DNA from: Azospirillum oryzae
Lineage (GTDB): Bacteria; Pseudomonadota; Alphaproteobacteria; Azospirillales; Azospirillaceae
Assembly: GCF_900177515.1 (NCBI RefSeq)
Contig: NZ_FXAK01000007.1
Coordinates: forward strand, 2,792,501-2,856,500
DNA: 64,000 nucleotides
Reading direction: 5' to 3'
Made by a program: the position numbers and the translations under genes. The notes beneath the pieces were generated by a model, which was given only the letters and a program-made list of their open reading frames with translations, ran no database searches and had not been told where the DNA came from. This document shows, in pieces, positions 25,343-33,931 of the stretch (positions are counted from its first letter, which is position 1; every line of letters starts with the position of its first letter).

Positions 25343-25720
25343 ATGCCCCCCTCTGCGACCAAGAGCGTCCTGACCGTCGACGATTCCAAGACCATCCGCG
25401 ACATGGTCGGTTTCACGCTGAAAGGCGCCGGCTATGAGGTGGCGGAGGCGTCGGACGGCAATGCCGGCCTCGCCCTGGTCAACCAGCGCAAGTTCGACTG
25501 CATCATCACCGATCTGAACATGCCGGGCCTGGACGGGCTGGCGCTGACCCGCGCCATCCGCGGCTCGGCCCTCAACCGCACCACCCCGATCCTGCTGCTG
25601 ACGACCGAGGCCGACCCCGCCAAGAAGACCGCCGGCCGCGAAGCCGGCGCCACCGGCTGGCTGGTGAAGCCGTTCAACCCGGAAAAGCTGGTCGAGACGG
25701 TGCGGAAGGTCTGTCCGTAA
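25343..25720 (+). CDS. Single-domain CheY-like response regulator
   Basis: A 125-aa receiver domain: acidic pair in VLTVDDSKTIRD, phospho-acceptor Asp in IITDLNMPG (about residue 57), switch Thr in LLLTTEA, conserved Lys in LVKPFNPEKL. It matches the chemotaxis-type stand-alone receivers. No kinase or output domain is adjacent; the partner must be elsewhere. ATG 25343 gives the compact domain; an upstream in-frame start at 25307 is less likely. Confidence 0.93.
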   Translation: MPPSATKSVLTVDDSKTIRDMVGFTLKGAGYEVAEASDGNAGLALVNQRKFDCIITDLNMPGLDGLALTRAIRGSALNRTTPILLLTTEADPAKKTAGREAGATGWLVKPFNPEKLVETVRKVCP

Positions 25721-25742
25721 GGTTCCCCTCTTCCCCGGAAGT

Positions 25743-25882
25743 CCCCCTCTCCCCCGGGGAGAGGGTCGGGGTGAGGGGGATGCACTACGTGGATCCGGTA
25801 GGGAATGGAAAGTGCGCGAGGCTTGAAGATCCTCGCCGCGCATCCCCCTCACCCTAACCCTCTCCCCGGGGGGGAGAGGGGA
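25743..25882. repeat. Pair of inverted C/G-rich intergenic repeats
   Basis: Two about 42-bp elements of the CCCTCTCCCC...GAGGGT...GTGAGGGGGATGC type lie in opposite orientation (25743-25785 and 25839-25882), separated by about 53 bases. Each is itself a hairpin (CCCTCTCCCCCGGGGAGAGG), and together they can form one long stem. Such elements occur between genes across many GC-rich proteobacteria. The right-hand copy provides the last codons of the DUF1848 gene. Confidence 0.8.
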
Positions 25883-26765
25883 TCTTGGAGCGCTTAGGCT
25901 GCGCCACCAGAAACTCCCCCTCAGGATCATGTTCGGCGAACCGCCGCTGTGCCGTAACGCGATCGGCAACGGCGTAGCAGTAGACACAGCCGTGTGGGCA
26001 GCTGTCGTAATCACCGATGTCGCGGCTTTCGGCGCATAGGCAGCCGGGCCGGTTTCCCTTCTCCCTGGCTGCGACCGCATATCCCGCCACATCGGACAGC
26101 CGCAGCGCATCGACGCAGCGGGCCGGCGCCGTGCCGGGCGTGCCCACCAGTTCCGGCTGGGTGCAGAGCGTCAGCGCCATCCCCTCCCCCGCCGCGATGT
26201 CCGCCAAGCCCGACAGCAGCAACCGTTTCTCCTCCGCCTCCGGATCGCGCCAGCCGATGCCGGAAGCGGCGAGGTTGCGGGCGGTCTTGCGGTAGGGCTG
26301 CAGGAAGGACACCACCACCTCGTCGGTCACCCCGCGCAGCGCTTGCGCAATCCGGGCGAAGGTCTCGCGGTGCCAGTCAGGCGGGGTCGCGTCGGTCAGC
26401 GCGATGGGATCGTAGCGCCAGACCGCCGCGCGCGGTCCCCAGCGCTCGCGCACCCGCGCCATATGGCCGACCGCCGTCTCCCAATCGGGAACCGAGCGTT
26501 CCAGCGCAGTGGGCAGACCGGTGACGCTGTACTGCACGACGAACGGGAAACCCCGCTCCGCCACGCTGTCGAGCGCGGGCAGGAACGGTCCCAGATTCTT
26601 GGTCCAGAAGATGAAGCCGTCGACCGCGGGCCGGGTCAGGTCGATGCGGTAGGTCTGGCCGCCATAGGGATTGACCATCCGGCAGTAGCCGGCGTCGAGG
26701 CGGTTCAGGAACCAGCGCCCATAGAAGGCGGGAATGTCGGTCTTGTAGCTGGCGGAGATGATCAT
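25854..26765 (-). CDS. DUF1848 family protein with a C-terminal Cys cluster
   Basis: The product (303 aa) begins MIISASYKTDIPAFYGRWFL, the DUF1848 hallmark, with FIFWTKNLGPFLPALD following. The C-terminal part has C-x-C and C-x2-C-x2-YC patterns (GCLCAESRDIG, CPHGCVYCYA) that probably bind an Fe-S cluster, reminiscent of radical-SAM-related proteins. Biochemical function is unknown. The last about 11 residues (KIPSPPRGEG) are encoded by the invading repeat, so the native C-terminus was probably altered. Confidence 0.88.
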   Translation of the reverse strand: MIISASYKTDIPAFYGRWFLNRLDAGYCRMVNPYGGQTYRIDLTRPAVDGFIFWTKNLGPFLPALDSVAERGFPFVVQYSVTGLPTALERSVPDWETAVGHMARVRERWGPRAAVWRYDPIALTDATPPDWHRETFARIAQALRGVTDEVVVSFLQPYRKTARNLAASGIGWRDPEAEEKRLLLSGLADIAAGEGMALTLCTQPELVGTPGTAPARCVDALRLSDVAGYAVAAREKGNRPGCLCAESRDIGDYDSCPHGCVYCYAVADRVTAQRRFAEHDPEGEFLVAQPKRSKIPSPPRGEG

Positions 26766-26828
26766 GGTGCCAGCATGGGAATGCCGGCCCGCCGCATCAA
26801 GGGCGGACCGGCATAACCGGAGAGCCGA

Positions 26829-27386
26829 TTACTGGACCGAGCGGACTTCGACCACTTCGGGGATGTAGTGGCGCAGCATGTTCTCGATGCCGTGCTTCAG
26901 CGTGGCGGTGGAGCTGGGGCAGCCGGAGCAGGCCCCCTTCATCGCCAGATAGACGACGCCCTTCTCGAAGCCCTGGAAGGTGATGTCGCCGCCGTCCTGG
27001 GCGACCGACGGGCGGACGCGGGTGTCCAGCAGCTCCTTGATCTGCTCGACGATCTCTTCGTCGTCGGCGTTCGACGCCGCGGCATGGCCGTCGCCGCCAT
27101 CCTCCAGCAGGACCGGACGGTCGGCGGTGAAATGCTCCATGATGACGCCGAGGATCGACGGCTTCAGCAGGAACCAGTCGCGCGCGTCGGTCTTGGTGAT
27201 GGTGATGAAGTCAGCGCCCAGGAAGACGCCGACGACGCCCTCGATCTCGAACAGGCGCTGGGCGAGCGGCGAACGGGCGGCATCCTCGCGGCTGGTGAAG
27301 TCGGCGGTGCCGCGTCCGAGCACGTCACGCCCCGGCAGGAACTTGAGAGTCGCCGGGTTGGGCGTCTGCTCGGTCTGAATGAACAT
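26829..27386 (-). CDS. NifU-family (Nfu-type) iron-sulfur scaffold protein
   Basis: The product (185 aa) has the N-terminal Nfu_N domain (TEQTPNPATLKFLPGRDVLG, VVGVFLGADFITITK) and the C-terminal NifU domain with cluster-binding CSGC (GACSGCPSSTATLKHGIENM). It assembles and delivers Fe-S clusters. ATG 27386 is chosen (GGAGGACC upstream) over 27401. Single gene, followed by DUF1848 in the same direction. Confidence 0.95.
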   Translation of the reverse strand: MFIQTEQTPNPATLKFLPGRDVLGRGTADFTSREDAARSPLAQRLFEIEGVVGVFLGADFITITKTDARDWFLLKPSILGVIMEHFTADRPVLLEDGGDGHAAASNADDEEIVEQIKELLDTRVRPSVAQDGGDITFQGFEKGVVYLAMKGACSGCPSSTATLKHGIENMLRHYIPEVVEVRSVQ

Positions 27387-27554
27387 GGTCTGGTCCTCCA
27401 TCGGCGGCGGAATGGAACCGCCGGCGCGCCCGGGATCGGGACGCGGAACGATTGGGGGGAAATTTGGGCCGAAACGCCGGGCGGATCAAGGACCCCGGTT
27501 GTGTGGGTATTCGGCATCCGGCATGCGCGGCCCGACCGTGGCCCCTATCCTTAC

Positions 27555-28064
27555 TTACGTGATCGCGTCGAGCGCCTCGTTGCTCAGCCCGCCGGGCACG
27601 ATGGTCAGCGGGATGCGCAGGCGTCCCAGGCCGCGCCCGGTGTAGTAGGAGATCAGCGGGCCGGGGCCCTCCGGATCGGTGCCGGCGGCCAGCACCAGGA
27701 TGGAGATGCTCGGCTCCTCCCCGATCAGGGCCAGCACCTCCTCGGTGCGGTTGCCTTCGCGGACATAGAGCGCCGGCAGGGTGCCGGTCAGCTGGTTGAC
27801 CTCGCGCGCCAGCTTCTGAAGCATCTGCTCCGCCTCGGCGCGCTGTTCCTCGCGGATCAGGTTCTCCACCGCCAGCCAGTGCTGCATCTCGCCCTTTTCC
27901 AGGACGGTCAGCAGCGCCACCTTGCCGCCCGACTTGCGGGCGCGCAGGCAGGCATAGCGGAGCGCCACCTTCAGCTCCGGGCTGTCGTCGACCACCACAA
28001 GGAAGATGCGCACCGGCTTGGGAGCCGGCGTCTCCGGCGTCGTGGACTGCGTCGCGTCGCTCAT
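27555..28064 (-). CDS. Universal stress protein (UspA family)
   Basis: The product (169 aa) shows the USP fold: IFLVVVDDSPELKVALRYAC at the start, and a C-terminal region ISILVLAAGTDPEGPGPLIS ... IPLTIVPGG in place of the usual ATP-binding G-2x-G-9x-G/S. ATG 28064 has AAGGG upstream. It is the last gene of a three-gene unit after TauE- and TIGR02186-family genes (19-base gap), which suggests a shared stress or sulfur/redox context. Confidence 0.88.
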   Translation of the reverse strand: MSDATQSTTPETPAPKPVRIFLVVVDDSPELKVALRYACLRARKSGGKVALLTVLEKGEMQHWLAVENLIREEQRAEAEQMLQKLAREVNQLTGTLPALYVREGNRTEEVLALIGEEPSISILVLAAGTDPEGPGPLISYYTGRGLGRLRIPLTIVPGGLSNEALDAIT

Positions 28065-28083
28065 CTCGATCACCCTTCTCGGC

Positions 28084-28854
28084 TTAGACCCGGCGGAATG
28101 CGGCGCCGGCCGCCCAGCCGGCCGCGATGGCGCCGACGACGGCGGCCACCCCGTAGATGACCGGGCGGTTGCGGGCGAAGTCCGACACTTCGGCGCTGAA
28201 CCCGATCTTGGACACCACCAGCGGCGTGGTCTGGGCGCTGACCACGTCGCCGTCGCGAATCAGCAAGGCTTCGACATTGTACAGCCCGGTCGGGACGTTT
28301 GCCGGAAAATAGATGTTGGTGCGGAACAGCCGTTCGCCCAGGAAGGCGACCTGCCCCATGGAAATGGCGTAGAGACCCTGACGCTGCTTGTTGCGGATCA
28401 GCGCATTGCGGTAGGCGGCAAGCTCGTCCGGCGGCAGGGTGGCGTCGGCCGGCAATTGCAGCTGCGGCAGTCCCAGCTGCTGGCGTTCCAGCACCGGGCG
28501 GCCGACCAGCTGGTCGAGCGGCCGGCTGACCGCCACCGTGTAGAAGCTCGGCACCTGCTCGAAACGCACGCTGTCGGTGTTCATCCACATGCCGGCCACC
28601 CGCTGCTTGCGGCGGACGGTGGCGGGGCCGCGCGGGCCGGTGACGACGATGGCGACGTCGCCCGCCCCGTCGGTGGTGCCGAACAGCACGACCTCCGTCC
28701 CGGTGAAACCGGTGGTGATGGCGATCAGGTGGCTGGACAGGTCGGCGACCAGCTGCTGCGCCCACACCGTCGCCGCCACCGTGCCGCCCAGCAGCAGCCC
28801 GGCCAGCGCCGCGGCGCCTTGGATCAGCCTGCGCTTCCTCACCCCCGCCATCAT
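28084..28854 (-). CDS. TIGR02186 family membrane-anchored protein
   Basis: The product (256 aa) has an N-terminal membrane segment (AALAGLLLGGTVAATVWA), an extracytoplasmic body (LVADLSSHLIAITTGFTGTE, VVLFGTTDGAGDVAIVVTGP) and a C-terminal membrane helix (VIYGVAAVVGAIAAGWAAGA). This is the layout of TIGR02186, a family of unknown function typically encoded next to TauE/SafE permeases. Its ATG overlaps the stop of the permease gene (ATGA). Confidence 0.85.
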   Translation of the reverse strand: MMAGVRKRRLIQGAAALAGLLLGGTVAATVWAQQLVADLSSHLIAITTGFTGTEVVLFGTTDGAGDVAIVVTGPRGPATVRRKQRVAGMWMNTDSVRFEQVPSFYTVAVSRPLDQLVGRPVLERQQLGLPQLQLPADATLPPDELAAYRNALIRNKQRQGLYAISMGQVAFLGERLFRTNIYFPANVPTGLYNVEALLIRDGDVVSAQTTPLVVSKIGFSAEVSDFARNRPVIYGVAAVVGAIAAGWAAGAAFRRV

Positions 28855-29768
28855 CGCAACCCCATGGTCAGGGTGAACAGGTCGTCGGGGCGGGAGAACA
28901 GGTCCCAGGCCAGCTTCAGCGCCACCGCCACCACGATCAGCGACAGCGCCATCCGGGCGGTCTCGCCGCGCAGCCGGGTGCCGGCCTTGGTGCCGAACTG
29001 GGCGCCGATCACGCCGCCGATCAGCAGCAGAAGCGCCAGCATGGCGTCCACCGTCTGGTTGGTGGCGGCCTGCAGCAGGGTCGCCGCCGCGGTGGTGAAG
29101 ATGATCTGGAACAGCGAGGTTCCGGCGACCAGCCCGGCCGGCATGTTCAGCAGATAGATCATCGCCGGCACCAGGAGGAAGCCGCCGCCGATGCCCATGA
29201 TCGCCACCAGCATGCCGCCGACCGCGCCGATCCCCGCCGGCAGCAGGGCGGAGATATAGAGCTTCGACCGCTGGAACCGCATCTTGAAGGGCAGGCCGTG
29301 CAGCCAGATGTGGCGGTGCAGCTTGCCGCGTTTCGCCGTCGGCGCGCGGCGGCGCAGGATGGCGCGGCTGCTTTCCACCAGCATCATCCCGCCGATGGTG
29401 CCCAGGAAGAAGACGTAGGACAGGGTAATGGCGATGTCGATCTGGCCCAGCCGCTGCAGGATGCCGAAGATCCACACCCCCACCGCGGTGCCGACCACGC
29501 CGCCGCCCAGCATCACCACGCCCAGCTTGACGTCGACGTTGCCGCGCCGCCAGTGGGCCAGCACGCCCGACACGCTGGCGGCGACCAGCTGGTTGGCCTG
29601 GGTGCCGACGGCGATTGCCGGGGGGACGCCGATGAAGATCAGCAGCGGCGTCATCAGGAAGCCGCCGCCGACGCCGAACATTCCCGACAGGAACCCGACG
29701 AGCCAGCCCATGCCGAGCACCAGCAGCGCGTTGACCGACATCTCGGCAATCGGCAGGTAGACTTGCAT
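28851..29768 (-). CDS. TauE/SafE family sulfite/organosulfonate exporter-like permease
   Basis: Membrane protein (305 aa) with about eight helices in two repeats, each with the family glycine motif (FGVGGGFLMTPLLIFIGVPP; MGIGGGFLLVPAMIYLLNMP). TauE/SafE proteins export sulfite, sulfoacetate or similar anions. It leads an operon with TIGR02186 and UspA genes; substrate not proven. Confidence 0.9.
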   Translation of the reverse strand: MQVYLPIAEMSVNALLVLGMGWLVGFLSGMFGVGGGFLMTPLLIFIGVPPAIAVGTQANQLVAASVSGVLAHWRRGNVDVKLGVVMLGGGVVGTAVGVWIFGILQRLGQIDIAITLSYVFFLGTIGGMMLVESSRAILRRRAPTAKRGKLHRHIWLHGLPFKMRFQRSKLYISALLPAGIGAVGGMLVAIMGIGGGFLLVPAMIYLLNMPAGLVAGTSLFQIIFTTAAATLLQAATNQTVDAMLALLLLIGGVIGAQFGTKAGTRLRGETARMALSLIVVAVALKLAWDLFSRPDDLFTLTMGLR

Positions 29769-29962
29769 GAATTGGCAATCTGTCGGGATGTTCGGGATGG
29801 GCGGCGGGACCGGCAGCTTACCCGAGCCGGTGCCGTGGCGGAAGACCGCAGCACCGGCTTTCGAGGGGATCTCATCCGGAGAGGGGGGTCGGTGAGAGGG
29901 AGCCGGCGAGGGGGGTGGAACAGCGTGGAACAGTTTCCGGCCGATGTTCCATCCCGCCGATC

Positions 29963-30701
29963 CTACCGGCGGGAGAAGGCACCCCTGCCGCCCTTGCGTT
30001 CCAGCGCCGAGCCGAGGGTGGGATAGGGATCGTCGGGATTGAGGGTCCAGGGATAGACACCCTTCGGCCCCTCCGCTTCAGGGCGCGCCAGGATCGCGGC
30101 GACGGCGCGCGGATCGGGCGCTGTGCGTTCACGGATGGCGCCGGGAACGCTGTCGTCGTCCAGGTCGGGAACGATGTCCGCAGAGGGATCGGCAGGGGAG
30201 TCGGCAGAGGGGGCGGCGCATGGATCTTCCCACGGCTGCGCAGGAGCGAAGCCGGCCGGCTGCCGGGTCTGCGGCGGCTGCGCCGGCTGTTGAGCCGGGT
30301 TGGGCGGCGAGCCCGTCGAGGATGCCGAGCCGGTCGGCCAGCCAGCGCACGGTGGACGGATCGCCGGAGGAGACCAGCCGTTCGATCTGCTCGACGACCA
30401 GGCTGCGCAGCGAGGACAGGCGCAGGTCGGCCTCGCGGTTCAGCGCCTGCCGCTCCCACCACACCCTGTGACGGAAATCCTTGGAGCCGTAATAGGCCCG
30501 CCACAGGGTGGTGCGGCTGCAGCCCATGGCGCGGGCGACATAGAGGAAGCTGCTGCCGCGGGCCAGCATGCCGGCGGCCATGACCCATTGCTCCTCATGA
30601 AACTGCGAGCCGGGAACCAGGGAGCCTTCCGACGGCACCGGCGGCTCTTCGGCCCAGAGAGGGAAATGGTCGTCTGCAAGAGTACGGCTGTCGAGGGGCA
30701 T
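29963..30701 (-). pseudogene. HTH-containing protein interrupted by a frameshift, function unknown
   Basis: From ATG 30701 the product reads MPLDSRTLADDHFPLWAEEP and carries a helix-turn-helix (AGMLARGSSFLYVARAMGCS, RTTLWRAYYGSKDFRHRVWW) like small terminase-type or phage-related HTH proteins. After ILDGLAAQ (about residue 131) the frame becomes Ser/Arg-rich nonsense. The +1 frame, by contrast, gives a convincing C-terminus (DIVPDLDDDSVPGAIRERTA, PKGVYPWTLNPDDPYPTLGS) ending at a TAG at 29963. A single extra base in about 30230-30310 would explain it. Full length would be near 245 aa. Confidence 0.7.
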
Positions 30702-30792
30702 GGCTTCGCTCCGCAGCGATGGTTGGATCTCTCGCGGAGATTATAGGAATTCTTTCTCTGGCCGGTGAGCTTTTGCAAAAAGCGGAAAGCGG

Positions 30793-31326
30793 TCAGGGAA
30801 CCGGCGCGTGGAAGAAGACCTTGTAGCCGGCCTTGTGCGGAAAGACGTGCTCCGCCTCGCGCCGGGCGGACTGCAGGTCCAGTGCATGGACCACCACCCG
30901 GTTGTTGTCATAGCGCCAGACCGGGTTCACCGGCTTTCCGGCGGCACGGGCGGCGGTGGCGACGGCGGTATCGAGTTCCACCTCCGCCCGGAAGGCGCGC
31001 CGGTTGCCGCCGGGCGTGCCGAGGATGTGCAGGAAGACCGGCGGTTCCTTGTCCACCGCATCGATCTGGCGCTGAAGATGATTGACCCGCTGTTCGGCGG
31101 CCGACAGCCGGCCCTTCGCCTCCTCCAGCCGGCAGGTCAGGTCGGCCAGCGCCTCGGTCTCCGCAAGCTGGCGCTCCTTCAGGGGCAGCACCGACTGTCG
31201 CAGCCGGTCCAGCCCGGCGACCCGGTCCCAGCTGCGCCGGATGCCGACCCAGCACAGGTGGCACAGCACCGCCAGGGCCGCCACCAGCGGAACCGCCGAG
31301 TCGAGGATCGTCCGCACCGCCTCCAT
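30793..31326 (-). CDS. Membrane-anchored coiled-coil protein, unknown
   Basis: The product (177 aa) has an N-terminal membrane helix (TILDSAVPLVAALAVLCHLC), a coiled coil (about residues 45-95: LKERQLAETEALADLTCRLE, EAKGRLSAAEQRVNHLQRQI) and a globular C-terminal domain with VFLHILGTPGGNRRAFRAEV and WRYDNNRVVVHA. It is divergent from a gene of identical architecture at 31465. No family recognised. Confidence 0.72.
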   Translation of the reverse strand: MEAVRTILDSAVPLVAALAVLCHLCWVGIRRSWDRVAGLDRLRQSVLPLKERQLAETEALADLTCRLEEAKGRLSAAEQRVNHLQRQIDAVDKEPPVFLHILGTPGGNRRAFRAEVELDTAVATAARAAGKPVNPVWRYDNNRVVVHALDLQSARREAEHVFPHKAGYKVFFHAPVP

Positions 31327-31335
31327 CACCACCCC

Positions 31336-31372
31336 ATAATCCGGCCCATCATCCGGCCATCATCCGGCCCAT
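31336..31372. repeat. Short tandem repeat between the divergent coiled-coil genes
   Basis: Three imperfect copies of a 12-base unit ATCATCCGGCCC lie head-to-tail in the 130-base divergent intergenic region. Such repeats can serve as regulator sites or be simple slippage products. Confidence 0.55.
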
Positions 31373-31464
31373 CGCCCCGATACTCGCGCAGCCGCTCTTG
31401 GCATGCCCGTTGCTGAAACGCCGGCGCGAGCACGCAAGGAGCGTGCCGAAGGAGCGGAGGGACG

Positions 31465-31944
31465 ATGAGCGTGCAGACGCCGCTGCTGCTCGTGCTTGAG
31501 ATGGTGATCCTGATGGCCTGCCTCAGCTGGATCACCGTATCCATCCTGCGGATCGGCAACCGGATCGCCGCCGTCCAGCGCCGCCGGTCGCAGCTGCATC
31601 AGGGGCGGACGGAGCTGACCCAGACCACCGAGTCGCTGCGCCGCGACATGCGCCGACAGGAGGCGGAACTGCGGCAGACGGAGGAGGCCATCGCCGTGCG
31701 CAACGCCCAGGCGGTGGAACTGCAGGCCCGGCTGAACGACCTGCGCCGGCAGGGGCCGCGCGAATACACGCTTTTCAATGAACGCTTCGGCGAGAAGGAC
31801 CGGCTGTGGCTGCTGAGCGTCCCGCGGCCGGACCGGCCGGAGCGCTGGGCGGTGGCCGCCCCCGACAGCGGGACGGCGATGGCGCTGCTGTGCGCCAGGA
31901 TCACGGTGCCGGAGCGGCCGGTGCTCGACGACCAGTTGAACTGA
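31465..31944 (+). CDS. Membrane-anchored coiled-coil protein, divergent partner
   Basis: The product (159 aa) has an N-terminal membrane helix (LLLVLEMVILMACLSWITVS), a long coiled coil (about residues 30-95: RRSQLHQGRTELTQTTESLR, RDMRRQEAELRQTEEAIAVR) and a C-terminal domain with RLWLLSVPRPDRPERWAVAA. The layout matches the divergently transcribed gene, although sequence identity is low by eye. The SD GGAGGGACG precedes ATG 31465. Unknown function. Confidence 0.72.
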   Translation: MSVQTPLLLVLEMVILMACLSWITVSILRIGNRIAAVQRRRSQLHQGRTELTQTTESLRRDMRRQEAELRQTEEAIAVRNAQAVELQARLNDLRRQGPREYTLFNERFGEKDRLWLLSVPRPDRPERWAVAAPDSGTAMALLCARITVPERPVLDDQLN

Positions 31945-31961
31945 GGGCCTGAAACGGAACC

Positions 31962-31989
31962 GGCCGCAGTTGCAAAATGCAACGCGGCC
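31962..31989 (+). terminator. Hairpin after the 159-aa gene
   Basis: GGCCGC...TTGCA and TGCAA...GCGGCC pair with a short A loop; no clear T-run. Confidence 0.5.
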
Positions 31990-32000
31990 GACAACGTATT

Positions 32001-32023
32001 CGCGATTTGACGCGCAAATCGCG
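32001..32023. terminator. Palindromic hairpin between convergent genes
   Basis: CGCGATTTG and CAAATCGCG are perfect nine-base arms around ACGCG, 14 bases past the end of the adenosine kinase gene on the minus strand. Either a terminator stem or a protein site. Confidence 0.5.
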
Positions 32024-32036
32024 CTCCAAGGACGGC

Positions 32037-33035
32037 TTAGGCCAGCAGGCCCTTGGCGGCGGCCAGCTCGCGCAGGTTCACTTCCGGCCGGGCGCCGACA
32101 TGGCTGATGATCTCCGCCGCGGCGACGGCGCCGAGACGGCCGCAGACCGCCGGGGACAGGCCGCGGGTATGGCCGAACAGGAAGCCGGCGGCATAGAGAT
32201 CGCCGGCGCCGGTGGTGTCGACCACCCGCTCCACCGGCTCGGCCGCCACCTCGACCACCTCGCCGCCGGACACGATGACGGCGCCCTTCTCGCTGCGGGT
32301 CAGCGCCGCGGTCTTGCCGAGACGCTTCACCGCCGCCAGCGCGTCCTCGAACCTGTCGGTGCCGTAGAGGGCGCCGATCTCATGCTCGTTGGCGAACAGG
32401 ATGTCGACGTGGCGCTCCACCAGATCGACGAACTCGGCATGGTGACGGTGGACGCAGAAGCTGTCGGACAACGACAGCGACACCTTGCGGCCGGCGGCAT
32501 GGGCGATCTCCGCTGCCTTGCGGAAGGCCTCCTTGGCGCGGGGCGGATCCCACAGATAGCCTTCCAGATAGGTCACCTGCGAGCCGGCGATCAGCGCCTC
32601 GTCGATGTCCTCCGGCCCCAGCTCGACACAGGCGCCGAGATAGGTGTTCATGGAGCGCTGGGCGTCCGGCGTGACCAGGATCAGGCAGCGGGCGGTCGGC
32701 GCCCCGCCCAGCAGCGGCGCGCTGTCGAAGGCGACGCCGGATGCCCGGATGTCGTGGCGGAACACGTCGCCCAGCTGGTCCTTGGCGACCTTGCCGATAT
32801 AGGCGCCGCGCCCGCCGAGCATGGCGATGCCCGCCATGGTGTTGCCGGCCGAGCCGCCGGAGACCTCGACGCCCGGTCCCATCCGCCCATACAGCTCCTC
32901 CGCCCGGGCGGCGTCGATCAGCGTCATCGCCCCCTTCTCGATGCTGTTGGCGGCGAGGAAGGCGTCGTCGGCGTGGGCGATCACGTCCACGATGGCGTTG
33001 CCGATGCCGGTGACGTCGTAAGCGGACGTGGCCAT
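32037..33035 (-). CDS. Adenosine kinase (PfkB family)
   Basis: Ribokinase-family sugar kinase (332 aa). PfkB signature 1 region VSGGSAGNTMAGIAML and signature 2 DTTGAGDLYAAGFLFG with catalytic Asp are present. The combination YDVTGIGNAIVDVIAHADDA at the start and SLSDSFCVHRHHAEF matches alphaproteobacterial adenosine kinases, which phosphorylate adenosine to AMP. ATG 33035 has AGGAG upstream. Single gene. Confidence 0.92.
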   Translation of the reverse strand: MATSAYDVTGIGNAIVDVIAHADDAFLAANSIEKGAMTLIDAARAEELYGRMGPGVEVSGGSAGNTMAGIAMLGGRGAYIGKVAKDQLGDVFRHDIRASGVAFDSAPLLGGAPTARCLILVTPDAQRSMNTYLGACVELGPEDIDEALIAGSQVTYLEGYLWDPPRAKEAFRKAAEIAHAAGRKVSLSLSDSFCVHRHHAEFVDLVERHVDILFANEHEIGALYGTDRFEDALAAVKRLGKTAALTRSEKGAVIVSGGEVVEVAAEPVERVVDTTGAGDLYAAGFLFGHTRGLSPAVCGRLGAVAAAEIISHVGARPEVNLRELAAAKGLLA

Positions 33036-33235
33036 GGGCTCTCCTGACAGGTCGTACGGTGAAGGCGATGTTGCGGCGCGAGTATAGCCGCCGCCACCCG
33101 CATCACAAGCGCGGCCCCGTCCCGCCATGCCCGGAGAGGCGAATTACCGCGGCCGGGACTGGAACCCGGCGCCCGGCCGACGTAGATATGCGGGCGTCCG
33201 TTCCCCCTCCTCCCCAACCGATCCACGGACCACCG

Positions 33236-33931
33236 ATGATCCGCGCCCTCGTGCTTGCCTTCGCCCAGCTGTCCGACCCGCGCGTGCGCCGGGTGGTGTG
33301 GACCGGGGTGCTCGTTTCGGTTCTCGCCTACGCCCTGCTGGCCGGCGGCGCATGGTGGGCGCTGTCGGTGACGCCGCTGACCGGCTACGGCTGGGTCGAC
33401 GCCACCATCGACGTGCTGGGCGGGCTGGGGGTGCTGGTGCTGGCGTGGCTGCTGTTCCCGGCCACCGTCGGCACGGTGTCGAGCTTCTTCCTGGACGAGG
33501 TGGTGGAGCGGGTGGAGGCGCGGCATTACCCCGCCCTGCCCGCTCCCCGCCATGCCGGCTGGCTGGAGGAGCTGGCGACGGCGCTGCGCTTCCTGCTGCT
33601 GGTGCTGGCGATCAACCTGGTGGCGCTGCCGGTCTACATCTTCGCGCCCGGCCTGAACCTGATCGTCTTCCACACCGTCAACGGCTATCTGCTGGGGCGG
33701 GAGTATTTCGAAATGGTGGCGCACCGCCGGATGGACCGCGCCACGGCGCGGGCGATGCGGCGGGCCCGGCCGCTGAAACCTTTTTTGGCCGGGACCGTCA
33801 TTGCCTTCCTTTCGACAATCCCCTTCGTCAATTTGCTGGTCCCGGTCGTCGCCAGCGCCTTCATGGTTCATGTCCTACAGTCCATGTCGGCTCCCCTTGC
33901 GGCGGGCCGGACGACCGTGATACGCCGCTAG
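33236..33931 (+). CDS. EI24 / CysZ-like integral membrane protein
   Basis: The product (231 aa) has the EI24-domain pattern: helices at about 20-45, 60-80 with FPATVGTVSSFFLDEVVERV-type segment, then FLLLVLAINLVALPVYIFAP, NGYLLGREYFEMVAHRRM and a C-terminal helix IAFLSTIPFVNLLVPVVASA. Bacterial relatives include CysZ sulfate permease; alphaproteobacterial members are uncharacterised. ATG 33236 chosen as the start of the conserved helix region. Confidence 0.82.
   Translation: MIRALVLAFAQLSDPRVRRVVWTGVLVSVLAYALLAGGAWWALSVTPLTGYGWVDATIDVLGGLGVLVLAWLLFPATVGTVSSFFLDEVVERVEARHYPALPAPRHAGWLEELATALRFLLLVLAINLVALPVYIFAPGLNLIVFHTVNGYLLGREYFEMVAHRRMDRATARAMRRARPLKPFLAGTVIAFLSTIPFVNLLVPVVASAFMVHVLQSMSAPLAAGRTTVIRR

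Noticed and set aside
31336..31372. Tandem repeats considered as a CRISPR
   Set aside because: The 12-base units are adjacent without spacers and there are no cas genes.
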